From Rhodococcus opacus B4 (GTDB lineage Bacteria; Actinomycetota; Actinomycetes; Mycobacteriales; Mycobacteriaceae), in the NCBI RefSeq assembly GCF_000010805.1, contig NC_012522.1:4464001-4528000 (forward strand): 64,000 nt of DNA, written 5' to 3'. Position numbers and translations under genes: made by a program. Under the pieces are notes generated by a model, which was not told the origin of the DNA, made no database searches, and was given only the letters and a program-made list of their open reading frames with translations. Within the stretch, counting starts at the first letter, position 1. Each line of letters starts with the position of its first letter. Below, piece by piece: positions 40,327 to 49,873 of the stretch.

Positions 40327-41334
40327 GTGGGAAGTCTGATCCGGGCCACGAACCTGTGGGGATACGGCGACCTGATGCGTGAGCTGGGCGCCGACCCGGA
40401 GCCGTTCCTCGCGCGCTTCCACATCCCACCGGGAGTCGAGCACGAGGAGGATGCGTTCGTGCCGTTCGAGTCGGTCGCGCACGTGCTGGACGCGAGCGCC
40501 GTCGACCTGGGGTGCCCGGACTTCGGGCTCCGGCTTTCGCACTGGCAGGGCTTGGACATCCTCGGTCCCGTCGCCGTGATCGCGAGGAACGCGCGGACCG
40601 TGCAGGGTGCATTCGAGGCGATCGCCCGCTATTTCTACGTGCACTCGCCCGCCCTGAAGCTGACCGTCGGGCCGCGCACTGCAGGGGGTGACGTCCGGTT
40701 CGTCTACGAGATGACGGAACAGTCGCTGCGGTATCTGCCGCAAGGGTACGAGCTGGCGATGGCCAACGGCGTTCGCATCCTCCGGCTGCTGGGCGGACCG
40801 GACGCGCGTCCCTCGCTGATGTCGTTCGTGCACGGCCAACTCGGGTCGGACGCCGCCTACCGGGATGCGCTGGACTGCGTCGTTCTGTTCGGACAGTCGT
40901 GGTGCGGGTTCGAACTGCCCCGCGCGCTGGCCGACCGTCGGATCGACAGCGCGGATCCGGAGACCCGGCGCATCGCCACGAAATATCTGGAATCCCACTA
41001 CCTGCCGAGCACCGCGGCGCTGTCCGAACGGGTGGCCGAGCTGGCCCGGCGCCTACTGCCCACCGGTCACTGCAGCGCCGAGGCCATCGCCGACCAACTG
41101 TCGATGCATCCGCGCACGCTGCAACGGCGGCTGGCCGAGGAGGGTGTGCGATGCCAGGATCTCATCGAACGGGAACGTCGCGCCCAGGCGGCGAGATACC
41201 TCGCCGAACCGGGATTTCATCTCGGCCAGATCGCGGGGCTGCTCGGCTACACCGAACAGAGCACCCTCAACCGTTCCTGCAGGCGGTGGTTCGGGAAGAC
41301 GCCGAGGCAGTACCGGGCAGACCTGCACCCGTGA
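40327..41334 (+). CDS. AraC-family regulator with arabinose-binding-like N-domain
   Basis: 335-aa regulator. The N-terminal about 220 residues (from GDLMRELGADPEPFLARFHIPPGVEH, through FEAIARYFYVHSPALKLTV) match the AraC_binding_2-like N-domain found beside catabolic monooxygenases; the C-terminal 90 residues hold two helix-turn-helix units (AEAIADQLSMHPRTLQRRLAEEG; LGQIAGLLGYTEQSTLNRSCRRWFGKTPRQYR). The GTG start follows AGAGGGGAG. Divergent from the EthA-like/esterase pair, which it probably activates. Its stop TGA is inside repeat copy 4 (LHP-stop). Confidence 0.9.
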   Translation: MGSLIRATNLWGYGDLMRELGADPEPFLARFHIPPGVEHEEDAFVPFESVAHVLDASAVDLGCPDFGLRLSHWQGLDILGPVAVIARNARTVQGAFEAIARYFYVHSPALKLTVGPRTAGGDVRFVYEMTEQSLRYLPQGYELAMANGVRILRLLGGPDARPSLMSFVHGQLGSDAAYRDALDCVVLFGQSWCGFELPRALADRRIDSADPETRRIATKYLESHYLPSTAALSERVAELARRLLPTGHCSAEAIADQLSMHPRTLQRRLAEEGVRCQDLIERERRAQAARYLAEPGFHLGQIAGLLGYTEQSTLNRSCRRWFGKTPRQYRADLHP

Positions 41335-41373
41335 GTACTTATTAACGTCGGGCGGTTAACAAGTACTCACGGG
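41328..41373. repeat. Palindromic gene-end repeat, copy 4
   Basis: Arms CCCGTGAGTACTTATTAA (41328-41345) and TTAACAAGTACTCACGGG (41356-41373), one mismatch, centre CGTCGGGCGG. It holds the stop of the AraC gene and ends three bases from the stop of the convergent permease gene. A shared bidirectional terminator is the simplest reading. Confidence 0.9.
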
Positions 41374-41375
41374 AG

Positions 41376-42263
41376 CTATTTCACCCCGCCCGCCGTGAGG
41401 CCGGACACGATGCGGCGCTGGAGGAGCAGCACGATGATGACGAGAGGAATGGTCACGACCGTTCCCGCGGCCATCACGGACGTGAACGGCTCCTCGTGCG
41501 GTTTGCTTCCCGCGAATTGTGCGATGGCGACGGTGGCCGGCTGGGTGATGTCGTTGGACAGCTGACTGGAGATCAGGTATTCGTTCCACGACGCGATGAA
41601 GGCGAGGATCGCGGTGGTGAACAGTCCCGGTGCGGCCAAGGGCAGCAGCACCATTCGAAATGCCTGCCGCCTGCTGGCCCCGTCGATCCGGGCTGCCTCC
41701 TCGAGTTCCCACGGCAGTTCCTTGAAGAACGCGGTGAGGGTGTAGATGGTGAGGGGCAGCACGAACGAGATGTTCGGGATGATCAGTGCCTGGTATGTGC
41801 CGAACCAGCCCATCGACGTGAACAATTGGAACAGTGGTGTCAGGACGGCGACGCCCGGGAACATCGACGCGGCGAGGATGATCCCGAGGACCGCGTGTTT
41901 GCCCCGGAACTGCAACCGCGCCAGCGCGTACGCGGTGCCGACCCCGACGATCAGGCCGATCGCGGTGGTGACCGCGCCGATGATCGTGCTGTTGACGAGC
42001 GCCCTGGCGAAGTGGTTGCCCGCCCCCGTGGAGAACACGTTCGCGAAGTTGTCCAGGGTGACGTGGGTGGGCCACGGGGTGGTGTCGAAGGTGTAGTCGG
42101 AGTGCCGGAAGGCGGTGGCCACCATCCAGTAGACGGGGGCCAGACCCCAGACGACGATCACCGCGAGGCCCAGGTAGGTGCGGATCGACGCGAGCGACGG
42201 TCCCCGGCGCCTGCGTGCCACCGTGGGCCGGGGTGTTCCCGGTGTGACGACTGCTGTGGACAT
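41376..42263 (-). CDS. Sugar ABC transporter permease, MalG/LacG type
   Basis: 295-aa inner-membrane permease with six spans (first at TYLGLAVIVVWGLAPVYWMVATAF) and the EAA loop ELPWELEEAARIDGASRRQAFRMVLLPLAAPGLFTTAIL that contacts the ATPase. The second of two permeases for import of oligosaccharides. Follows the MalF-type gene by three bases. The N-terminus is Arg-rich (RPTVARRRRG). Last gene of the glucosidase operon; repeat copy 4 lies just past its stop. Confidence 0.93.
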   Translation of the reverse strand: MSTAVVTPGTPRPTVARRRRGPSLASIRTYLGLAVIVVWGLAPVYWMVATAFRHSDYTFDTTPWPTHVTLDNFANVFSTGAGNHFARALVNSTIIGAVTTAIGLIVGVGTAYALARLQFRGKHAVLGIILAASMFPGVAVLTPLFQLFTSMGWFGTYQALIIPNISFVLPLTIYTLTAFFKELPWELEEAARIDGASRRQAFRMVLLPLAAPGLFTTAILAFIASWNEYLISSQLSNDITQPATVAIAQFAGSKPHEEPFTSVMAAGTVVTIPLVIIVLLLQRRIVSGLTAGGVK

Positions 42264-42266
42264 GGG

Positions 42267-43292
42267 TCAGGCCTTTCGCTGCTGCTCTTGGGTGTCGATC
42301 ACGTTGACGCCCATCACCTTCACGAGCACGTAGGCGACGGCGAAGATGAACAGGAAGGTGATCGTGGAGAGGGCGGACGCGCTGTTGAATCCCTGGCGCA
42401 TCTGGTCGATCACGAGGATCGACAGTGTGGTGGTGGCGGTGCCGTCGCCGCCGCCTCCGCCGGTGAGGATCGCCGGGAGGTCGTAGATCCGCAGGACGTC
42501 GAGGACGCGGAAGAGGACCGCCACCAGGATCGCCGGCTTGATGAGGGGCAGTGTGATCGACCGGAACCGCTGCCACGCGCCTGCGCCGTCCATCCGCGCC
42601 GCCTCGTACACCTCGGCGGGCACCATCTGCAGACCGGCGAGGATGAGCAATGCGACGAACGGGGTGGTTTTCCAGGCGTCGGCGATCACGACGGCGAACC
42701 GGGCCGGCCACGTGTCACCCGTCCACAGGATGTCCGTGCCGAGCAGTTTGTTGGCGATGCCGTCGTAGGCGAAGACGAAGTACCACAGTTTCGCGGTGAC
42801 GGCGGTGGGGATGGCCCACGCGACGAGGATGCTGGTGCGCAGCAGTGCCCGGCCGCGGAACGCCCGGTTCATGATGGTGGCGAACCACAGCCCCAGCGCC
42901 ACCTCGATGGTGACGGTGACGACGGTGAAGAACACGGTGACCCACATCGATTGCCAGAACAGCGATCCCAGTGTGCCGCCGGGGCAGGACACGGACGACC
43001 CGGTCGTGTCGGTGCACCGCTGGAACAGCCAGTGCGTGTAGTTCGACAGTCCCGCGAAGCCCTGGTCGACGAATTTGCCGGTGGCGGGGTCGATGGTCGG
43101 GTCTTTGAACAGCGACATCACCATGGCGCTGACCACCGGGTACAGGACGACGATGCCCAGCAGGATCATGGTCGGCAGGACGAGGAGCATCGCCGCCTTG
43201 CTGCGTCCCTTCCGGGGCCGGGGCGGCACAGCGGGCGAATCCGGTTGCGGGACGGACTCGGTCGTAGGTTCCGAGAGTTCGTGGACGGTCAT
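42267..43292 (-). CDS. Sugar ABC transporter permease, MalF/UgpA type
   Basis: 341-aa permease. Spans begin at AAMLLVLPTMILLGIVVLYPVVSAMVMSLF; an insert of about 55 residues (GFAGLSNYTHWLFQRCTDTTGSSVSCPGG) lies before the second span, and two Cys there could form an external disulfide. The EAA loop is VYEAARMDGAGAWQRFRSITLPLIKPAIL. Forms a heterodimer with the MalG-type protein. Start 13 bases after the binding-protein gene. Confidence 0.93.
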   Translation of the reverse strand: MTVHELSEPTTESVPQPDSPAVPPRPRKGRSKAAMLLVLPTMILLGIVVLYPVVSAMVMSLFKDPTIDPATGKFVDQGFAGLSNYTHWLFQRCTDTTGSSVSCPGGTLGSLFWQSMWVTVFFTVVTVTIEVALGLWFATIMNRAFRGRALLRTSILVAWAIPTAVTAKLWYFVFAYDGIANKLLGTDILWTGDTWPARFAVVIADAWKTTPFVALLILAGLQMVPAEVYEAARMDGAGAWQRFRSITLPLIKPAILVAVLFRVLDVLRIYDLPAILTGGGGGDGTATTTLSILVIDQMRQGFNSASALSTITFLFIFAVAYVLVKVMGVNVIDTQEQQRKA

Positions 43293-43305
43293 CGGTGTGT
43301 CTCCT

Positions 43306-44571
43306 CTAGGACCCGGCCGCGGCGATCGCGGACTGGATGTCGGCGGCGGCCTGGTCCACCGTCTTCTCGCCCTTGATCGCGGCGTACGCGTTGTTCTGCA
43401 CGGCCCGGGTGACCGCGGGATAGAACGGCGTGACCGGCCGGGTCACGGCGTTCTCGATCGACGTCTTCAACGTGGGGATGTACGGGTACTGCTCGATCAG
43501 TTCCGGGTCGTCGTAGACGTCGGTGCGGACGGGCGCGAGCGATCCCTGCGACAGGAAGAAGGCCTGCGACTTCTTCTCCAGGAAGAACTTCAGGAAGTCG
43601 GACGCGGTGGCCTTGTGCTCCGAGTACACGTTGATCGCGGCGCTGTGCCCGCCGAGCGTCGAGTGACCGGGTCCGTTCTTGCCCGGCAACGGCGCCACCG
43701 CGAACTTGCCCGACACCGCGGAACTGCCCTGACCGTCCATCAGGCTGTACGCGTACGGCCAGTTGCGCATGAACAGCAGGTCGCCGCTCTGGAACGCCTG
43801 CCGGGCCTGCTCTTCCTGGAACGTCACGGATTCGCGGGGGATGGCGCCGGAACGGTAGGCGTCGACGAGCGACTGCAGTCCCGCCTTCGCTTCCGGGGTG
43901 GTCATCGTCGGGGTCACGCCGTCCGGTCCGAGGATCGATCCGCCTGCCGTGTTGATGGCCTCGGACGCGTTGACGGTCAGGCCCTCGTACTTGGCATACT
44001 GCCCTGCATAGCAGCCGATTCCGGCCTGCTGCGCCGTCCCGCACGCGCCGATCAGCTCGTCCCAGGTGGCGGGCGGGTGATCGAGCAGGTCGGTGCGGTA
44101 GTAGAGCAGCGCGCCGTCGCTGGTCTGTGGTGCCGCGTACAGGACGCCCCCGTACGTGGCCCCCGCGACCGTCGCCGGAAGCAGCCCGGACGTGTCGATC
44201 GCCATCGGGCCCTCGAGGGGTTGCAGCCATCCGCGGGCGGCGAATTCGGCGGTCCACACGACGTCGACGACGGCGACGTCGTATCCGGGGTCGCGGGACT
44301 GGAAGTGCTGCACCAGGTCCTCGTGCTGCTGGTCCGGCTGGTCGGACTGCTCCTTGAACGTCACCTCCTCACCGGGATGGGTGGCGTTCCACTCGTCGAT
44401 CAGTGGCCGGATGACGTTGGAGTTGTCCTTGCCCTGCACGTAGGTGATGGGTCCGCGGCCGTCGAGGTTCGCCTTCTCGGCCTGCGCGGCGGCGTCGATG
44501 CCCTGATCGGCGCAGGACGTCGCCGCGAACAGCACCCCGACGGCCACCGCGGCGGCGGCGACGCGCTTCAT
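43306..44571 (-). CDS. Sugar ABC transporter substrate-binding lipoprotein
   Basis: 421-aa extracellular solute-binding protein, family 1. N-terminal signal VAAAAVAVGVLFAATSC has a lipobox (ATSC), so it is lipid-anchored. Family features: NVIRPLIDEWNATHPGEEVTF, QSRDPGYDVAVVDVVWTAEFAARGWLQPL and the C-terminal DQAAADIQSAIAAAG. It captures sugar outside the cell for the two permeases. Start overlaps the stop of the alpha-glucosidase gene by 4 bases (ATGA). The neighbouring GH13 enzyme suggests alpha-glucosides such as trehalose, maltose or isomaltose. Confidence 0.93.
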   Translation of the reverse strand: MKRVAAAAVAVGVLFAATSCADQGIDAAAQAEKANLDGRGPITYVQGKDNSNVIRPLIDEWNATHPGEEVTFKEQSDQPDQQHEDLVQHFQSRDPGYDVAVVDVVWTAEFAARGWLQPLEGPMAIDTSGLLPATVAGATYGGVLYAAPQTSDGALLYYRTDLLDHPPATWDELIGACGTAQQAGIGCYAGQYAKYEGLTVNASEAINTAGGSILGPDGVTPTMTTPEAKAGLQSLVDAYRSGAIPRESVTFQEEQARQAFQSGDLLFMRNWPYAYSLMDGQGSSAVSGKFAVAPLPGKNGPGHSTLGGHSAAINVYSEHKATASDFLKFFLEKKSQAFFLSQGSLAPVRTDVYDDPELIEQYPYIPTLKTSIENAVTRPVTPFYPAVTRAVQNNAYAAIKGEKTVDQAAADIQSAIAAAGS

Positions 44572-46253
44572 CGTGATTCACCCGCGCCCGGTTCCGACAG
44601 CCACACCGCGGTGTCGGACGGGAGCAGTCCGCCGGTGATGCCGGCAGCCGAACCGAGAATCACGGTCGATCCCGTGGGAAGCGCGGCCGGTTCGGTTCCG
44701 GTGTTCACCCAGCACTGCACTCCGCCGCGTGCGAATGCGAGAACGCCGGGGGGAGTGTCGAGCCACTCGACGGCGTGCGGGGTGTCGAAGAACTCGGGTC
44801 GCAGTTCCAGTGCCCGGCGGTACAGCGTGAGGAACGACTCGGGGTGGCCCGCCTGCGCTTCCGCGGTGTGCGGGGCCCAGTGCCCGGGCTGCGGGAGCCA
44901 CGTGTCCTCCTCCGCGTCGAACGGGGAGAATCCGTACGGCACTGCGTCGTTCGACCACGGGATCGGCACCCGGCAACCGTCGCGGCCGCAGTCGGCGCCG
45001 CCGGTCTGGAACCACGTCGGATCCTGCCGGACGTCGTCGGGAAGGTCCTCGACCTCCTCCAGGCCGAGTTCCTCGCCCTGGTAGATGTACGCGGTGCCGG
45101 GCAACGCCAACTGCAGCAGCGCGGCGGCGCGGGCACGGCGCCTGCCCAGGTCGTGGTTCGGTTCCTCGAGCGCCCAGCGGGCGCGCTCCCAGTCGGTTTC
45201 GACGAGGTGGTCGGGCTGCGAGCGGGAGTAGCGGGTGACGGTGCGGGGCACGTCGTGGTTGGAGAGCACCCAGGTGGCGGGTGCGCCGACGGTGGCCGCC
45301 TGCTCGAGCGCGTCGTCGATCACGGCGCGGATGCTGTCCGCACGCCACGGGGCACGCAGGAAGTCGAACTGGAACGCGGTGTGGAGTTCGTCGGGGCGCA
45401 GGTACCGGGCCAGGCGGTCGTTGCCGGGTACCCAGGCCTCGGCGACGAAGACGCGGTCGGCGTAGGTGTTGGCGACTGTCCGCCAGCCCCGGTACACCTC
45501 GTGGACGGCATCCTGATCCCACGCCGGGTGCGGATCGGTGTGCTGCGAACCGGGAAGGCGCTCACCGGCATCGGGCAGTGCGGGATCCTTGGCCAGGCCG
45601 TGGGCGACGTCGATCCGGAAGCCGTCGACGCCCTTGTCGAACCAGAAGCGCAGGATGTCCTCGAACTCCGCGCGGACCTCGGGGTGCTCCCAGTTCAGGT
45701 CGGGCTGCGCGGGGGCGAACAGGTGCAGATACCACTCACCGGAGTCGAGGCGGCTCCACGCGGGACCGCCGAACGCGCTCTGCCAGTCGTTGGGCGGCTC
45801 GTCGCCCGCTGGGCCGCGGCCGGGGCGGAAGATGTAGCGCTCGCGTGCTCCGGGCTCGTCGCGCAGCGCGGCCTCGAACCAGCGGTGCTCGCTGGAGGTG
45901 TGGTTGGGCACGATGTCGAGGATCACGCGGATCCCCAGCTCGTGGGCCTCGGCGATGAACGCCTCACCCTCCGCGAGCGTGCCGTAGGACGGCTCGATGT
46001 CGCGGAAGTCGGCGACGTCGTAGCCGGCGTCGGCCATCGGTGACGGGTACCAGGGATTGATCCACACGGCGTCGACGCCGAGGTCGGCGAGGTAGGGCAG
46101 CTTGGAACGCAACCCGGTGAGGTCGCCGATGCCGTCGCCGTTCCCGTCGGCGAAGCTGCGGATGTAGACCTGGTAGACGACGGCCGTCTTCCACCAGGCT
46201 TCGGGGTGCCGGCTCGCGACGGTGGTTGCGGTCGACTCCACGGACTGGGTCAT
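44568..46253 (-). CDS. GH13 alpha-glucosidase / oligo-1,6-glucosidase
   Basis: 561-aa (alpha/beta)8 glycosidase of the GH13 oligosaccharide-hydrolase type. Region I DIVPNHTS (113-120), region II GFRIDVAHG with nucleophile Asp215, region III FVAEAW with acid/base Glu272, and region IV LSNHDVPR with Asp334. The N-terminal GNGDGIGDLTGL (37-48) fits oligo-1,6-/alpha-glucosidases. There is no signal peptide, so it acts in the cytosol on imported oligosaccharides. First gene of the operon with binding protein and two permeases; the LacI gene is divergent, and an operator lies 45 bases upstream of the start. Confidence 0.93.
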   Translation of the reverse strand: MTQSVESTATTVASRHPEAWWKTAVVYQVYIRSFADGNGDGIGDLTGLRSKLPYLADLGVDAVWINPWYPSPMADAGYDVADFRDIEPSYGTLAEGEAFIAEAHELGIRVILDIVPNHTSSEHRWFEAALRDEPGARERYIFRPGRGPAGDEPPNDWQSAFGGPAWSRLDSGEWYLHLFAPAQPDLNWEHPEVRAEFEDILRFWFDKGVDGFRIDVAHGLAKDPALPDAGERLPGSQHTDPHPAWDQDAVHEVYRGWRTVANTYADRVFVAEAWVPGNDRLARYLRPDELHTAFQFDFLRAPWRADSIRAVIDDALEQAATVGAPATWVLSNHDVPRTVTRYSRSQPDHLVETDWERARWALEEPNHDLGRRRARAAALLQLALPGTAYIYQGEELGLEEVEDLPDDVRQDPTWFQTGGADCGRDGCRVPIPWSNDAVPYGFSPFDAEEDTWLPQPGHWAPHTAEAQAGHPESFLTLYRRALELRPEFFDTPHAVEWLDTPPGVLAFARGGVQCWVNTGTEPAALPTGSTVILGSAAGITGGLLPSDTAVWLSEPGAGESR

Positions 46254-46298
46254 CGAATCTCCTCGGTGCGGGGATGGGATGGAATGAGCGAATGTGAT

Positions 46299-46314
46299 GC
46301 GTAAACGTTTGCGT
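46299..46314. promoter_or_regulatory. LacI-type operator, glucosidase side
   Basis: GCGTAAACGTTTGCGT is a 16-bp near-palindrome with the central ACGT typical of LacI/GalR operators. It lies 46 bases upstream of the glucosidase start. Its GCG-AAA-TTT-CGC skeleton is shared by a second site at 46406-46421, so both are likely bound by the neighbouring LacI protein. Confidence 0.75.
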
Positions 46315-46320
46315 AATGAG

Positions 46321-46336
46321 CGTGAGGCACATCACA
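46321..46336. promoter_or_regulatory. CRP/GlxR-like binding site
   Basis: CGTGAGGCACATCACA matches TGTGA-N6-TCACA at nine of ten positions. It lies between the two LacI-type operators in the glucosidase/lacI gap, where cAMP-dependent control of a sugar operon is expected. Motif-based. Confidence 0.5.
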
Positions 46337-46405
46337 GGTGGCTGTCAACTCGAACAGGGTGATTTCTTTTTCGCACTACAACGGCTTGTGGTCTGTGAGG
46401 AATTT

Positions 46406-46421
46406 ACGCAAATATTTGCGT
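46406..46421. promoter_or_regulatory. LacI-type operator, repressor side
   Basis: ACGCAAATATTTGCGT is a perfect 16-bp palindrome, 20 bases ahead of the GTG start of the LacI gene. It shares GCAAA/TTTGC with the first operator. Likely autoregulation, and possibly looping with the site 107 bases away. Confidence 0.75.
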
Positions 46422-46441
46422 TGCTCGCTTACTGTGGGAAC

Positions 46442-47458
46442 GTGATCCCCAAGCAGTCCGTGAACATGGCCGACGTCGCGCGGCGCACCGGCGTCTCGAT
46501 CGCCACCGTCTCCCGTGCCCTGCGCGGCGAGAAGGGGGTCTCCGACGCGACGCGACTGCGGATTCAGCGCGTCGCCGACGAGTTGGCGTACGTCGTCTCA
46601 CCCGAGGCGTCGAGGCTGTCGGGCGGCGCGACGGGCCGGGTGGCCGTCGTCGTGCCGTGGATCGACGCCTGGTTCTACTCACGGATTCTCGCCGGAATCG
46701 AACACGAACTCCGCGCCGCCGACCTGGACGTGATGCTGTACTGCCTCGAGGAGTCGTCCCAGCGGGAATCGTTCTTCGAGCGGCTTCCGTTGCGCCGCAA
46801 AGTCGATGCGGTCATCGCCGTGGCGTTTCCCCTGACGGGGCCGGAGCGGGCGCGGCTCGAGGAGATGGACGTGACCGTGGTGGTCATCGGCGCGCACGCC
46901 GGCGATTTTCCGTCCGTCCGGATCGACGACGAAGTGGCCGCGCGCCAGGCCGTCGGGCATCTGATCAGGATCGGGCACACGCGGATCGGCATGATCCGCA
47001 CCGTCGACCCGGAGGGGCAGTACTGGGAGGGCGACATCGCGCGGGTCGCGGGTTTCCACGGTGCGCTCGCCGACGCCGGACTCGACGACGACTGCACCGC
47101 GACGGTGCCCTGGGGTGTCGAGGGCGGCGAGCGCGGCATGGAACTGCTGCTCAGCCGGGCCGAGGTGCCCACCGCGGTGTTCTGTCACTCCGACGAGGTC
47201 GCCGTCGGGGCGTTACGCACGCTGCGACGTGCGGGGATTCCCGTCCCGGCCGGGATGTCGGTGATCGGCATCGACGATCACCCGACGGCCGAACTGGCCG
47301 ACCTGACCACGGTCCGGCAGCCGGTCGGAGAGCAGGGGGCGGCGGCGGGCCGGGTGGTCGTGGACCTGCTCGCGGGCCGGGAACCGGCGGAACGGGCGGT
47401 CGTGCTCCCGACCCACCTGGTGGTTCGGGGCTCGACTGCCCGTCCTGCGGAACTCTGA
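46442..47458 (+). CDS. LacI-family transcriptional repressor
   Basis: 338-aa regulator. The N-terminal helix-turn-helix NMADVARRTGVSIATVSRALRGEKGVSDATRLRI (about residues 8-42) is followed by the hinge and a periplasmic-binding-type sugar domain (RVAVVVPWIDAWFYSRILAGIEHEL; AVFCHSDEVAVGALRTLRRAGIPVPAGMSVIGIDD; LTTVRQP). GTG at 46442 is chosen; further upstream the frame runs through the operator and is not protein-like. It is divergent from the glucosidase operon and likely represses it until a sugar binds. Its stop is two bases from the stop of the convergent ATPase gene. Confidence 0.93.
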   Translation: MIPKQSVNMADVARRTGVSIATVSRALRGEKGVSDATRLRIQRVADELAYVVSPEASRLSGGATGRVAVVVPWIDAWFYSRILAGIEHELRAADLDVMLYCLEESSQRESFFERLPLRRKVDAVIAVAFPLTGPERARLEEMDVTVVVIGAHAGDFPSVRIDDEVAARQAVGHLIRIGHTRIGMIRTVDPEGQYWEGDIARVAGFHGALADAGLDDDCTATVPWGVEGGERGMELLLSRAEVPTAVFCHSDEVAVGALRTLRRAGIPVPAGMSVIGIDDHPTAELADLTTVRQPVGEQGAAAGRVVVDLLAGREPAERAVVLPTHLVVRGSTARPAEL

Positions 47459-47460
47459 CG

Positions 47461-48540
<1,080 letters not shown>

Positions 48541-48680
48541 GAGAAATGAATCCCTCCACCGGCAGGAACGTGCCGGACGATCCGAGTGTCAGGGGCGTGC
48601 CGGCGGGTGCCGACGGATGGAAACTATGGCCCAGATCACAGGCCTTGTCCACTCGGGCGCCCGCCACCCCCTCTCCCGGA

Positions 48681-48725
48681 CGAACGGGACGCTCGTTGCG
48701 TCAGATCGAACGAGCGTCCCGTTCG
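48681..48725. repeat. Perfect 17-bp inverted repeat
   Basis: CGAACGGGACGCTCGTT (48681-48697) and AACGAGCGTCCCGTTCG (48709-48725) are exact complements around 11 bases. It lies 141 bases from the ATPase start and 144 from the ROK start. It could be an operator, a hairpin in either leader RNA, or a terminator; without a U-run and placed upstream of both genes, an operator or leader structure seems more likely. Confidence 0.75.
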
Positions 48726-48763
48726 CTCGATCGCGGAACTCGATCGCGGCAACTGACATACTC

Positions 48764-48794
48764 CGCACTTTGTTCTCAAAAAAACCAAAGTGCG
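48764..48794. promoter_or_regulatory. Operator-like inverted repeat before ROK kinase
   Basis: CGCACTTTG (48764-48772) and CAAAGTGCG (48786-48794) flank 13 bases that include an A-run. The dyad sits where the ROK promoter is expected (start codon 75 bases on). A repressor site is likely, but the cognate protein is unknown. Confidence 0.6.
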
Positions 48795-48868
48795 TATTGA
48801 TAACGCGCCAAAGGTCCTCTAGTGTCAGCGTGACACCGCTCACTCGAAGATTTGAAGAGGACAGAAAC

Positions 48869-49873
48869 ATGGGCCTGACGATTGGCGTCGACGTGGGTGG
48901 CACGAAGATCGCGGCCGGAGTCGTGGACGGCGACGGAGTCATCCACCGGATGGAACGCCGGGAAACCCCGTCCCACGACGCACGGGGGGTGGAGAACGCC
49001 ATTGCCGAACTCGTTCGCGAACTGGCGGCGACGCACCCCGTGCAGGCGGTAGGCATCGGCGCGGCAGGCTTCGTCGCCGCGGACCTCAGCACCGTGCTCT
49101 TCGCCCCGAACCTCGCCTGGCGCAACGAACCGCTCGGTGAGGTGGTCGAAGCGGCGTGCGGTCTGCCGACGGTGGTGGAGAACGACGCCAACGCCGCGGC
49201 CTGGGGCGAGGCGCGCTTCGGGGCCGGGCGGACGGGACAGACCGTCGTCGTGCTCACCGTGGGAACCGGAATCGGCGGCGGCATCGTCGTCGACGGCGTC
49301 CTCCACCGCGGCAAGTTCGGTGTGGCCGCGGAGTTCGGGCACCTCAACGTCGAACCGCACGGTCGCCGGTGCGGCTGCGGCAACCACGGCTGCTGGGAGC
49401 GTTACGCCAGCGGGCGGGCACTCGTCCGGGAAGCGCAGGATCTCGCGAACGTGTCGCCCGGTTTCGCCGCCGACCTCCTCGCCCGGGCGGGCGGACGGGC
49501 AGACGCCATCACCGGCCTGCACGTCACCGCCGCCGCACAGGACGGCGACCCCGCTGCGCTCGAATGTTTCCGGGTGATCGGTTCCTGGCTGGGGCACGGC
49601 ATGGCGGACATCGCCGCGTTCTTCGATCCCGACCTGTTCATCATCGGCGGCGGAGTGTGTGAGGCCGGTGAACTGCTGCGCGGTCCCGCCGCCGCCGCTT
49701 TCGAGAACCGTCTCACCGGACGCGCACATCGACCGGTCGCCGAGGTGCGACTGGCGGAACTCGGCGCGAACGTCGGCATCGTCGGCGCCGCCGATCTGGC
49801 CCGGGAACGAGTTCTCGGGTTCGCACACAACGGCTCACGAGTATCTGGAGGAGTGCAATGTCCAATCGGTTGA
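48869..49873 (+). CDS. ROK-family sugar kinase (glucokinase-like)
   Basis: 334-aa sugar kinase. Phosphate-binding TIGVDVGGTKIAAGVV (4-19), sugar site VVENDANAAAWGEARFG, adenosine site LTVGTGIGGGIVV, and the zinc motif GHLNVEPHGRRCGCGNHGCWERYASG typical of ROK glucokinases. No N-terminal DNA-binding domain, so a kinase not a repressor. It phosphorylates glucose released by the glucosidase, completing the import-hydrolysis-phosphorylation route. ATG at 48869 follows GAAGAGG. Its 3' end overlaps the whiB start by 16 bases. Confidence 0.93.
   Translation: MGLTIGVDVGGTKIAAGVVDGDGVIHRMERRETPSHDARGVENAIAELVRELAATHPVQAVGIGAAGFVAADLSTVLFAPNLAWRNEPLGEVVEAACGLPTVVENDANAAAWGEARFGAGRTGQTVVVLTVGTGIGGGIVVDGVLHRGKFGVAAEFGHLNVEPHGRRCGCGNHGCWERYASGRALVREAQDLANVSPGFAADLLARAGGRADAITGLHVTAAAQDGDPAALECFRVIGSWLGHGMADIAAFFDPDLFIIGGGVCEAGELLRGPAAAAFENRLTGRAHRPVAEVRLAELGANVGIVGAADLARERVLGFAHNGSRVSGGVQCPIG

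Larger units (their letters stand above)
48541..48868. other. Divergent intergenic region with two inverted repeats
   Basis: 328 bases between the MsiK-like ATPase and ROK kinase genes. It contains two inverted repeats (48681-48725 and 48764-48794, listed separately) and a weak CRP-like sequence TATGGCCCAGATCACA (48625-48640). The stretch 48760-48810 is unusually AT-rich for this DNA and probably carries the ROK promoter. No gene is apparent. Confidence 0.6.
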
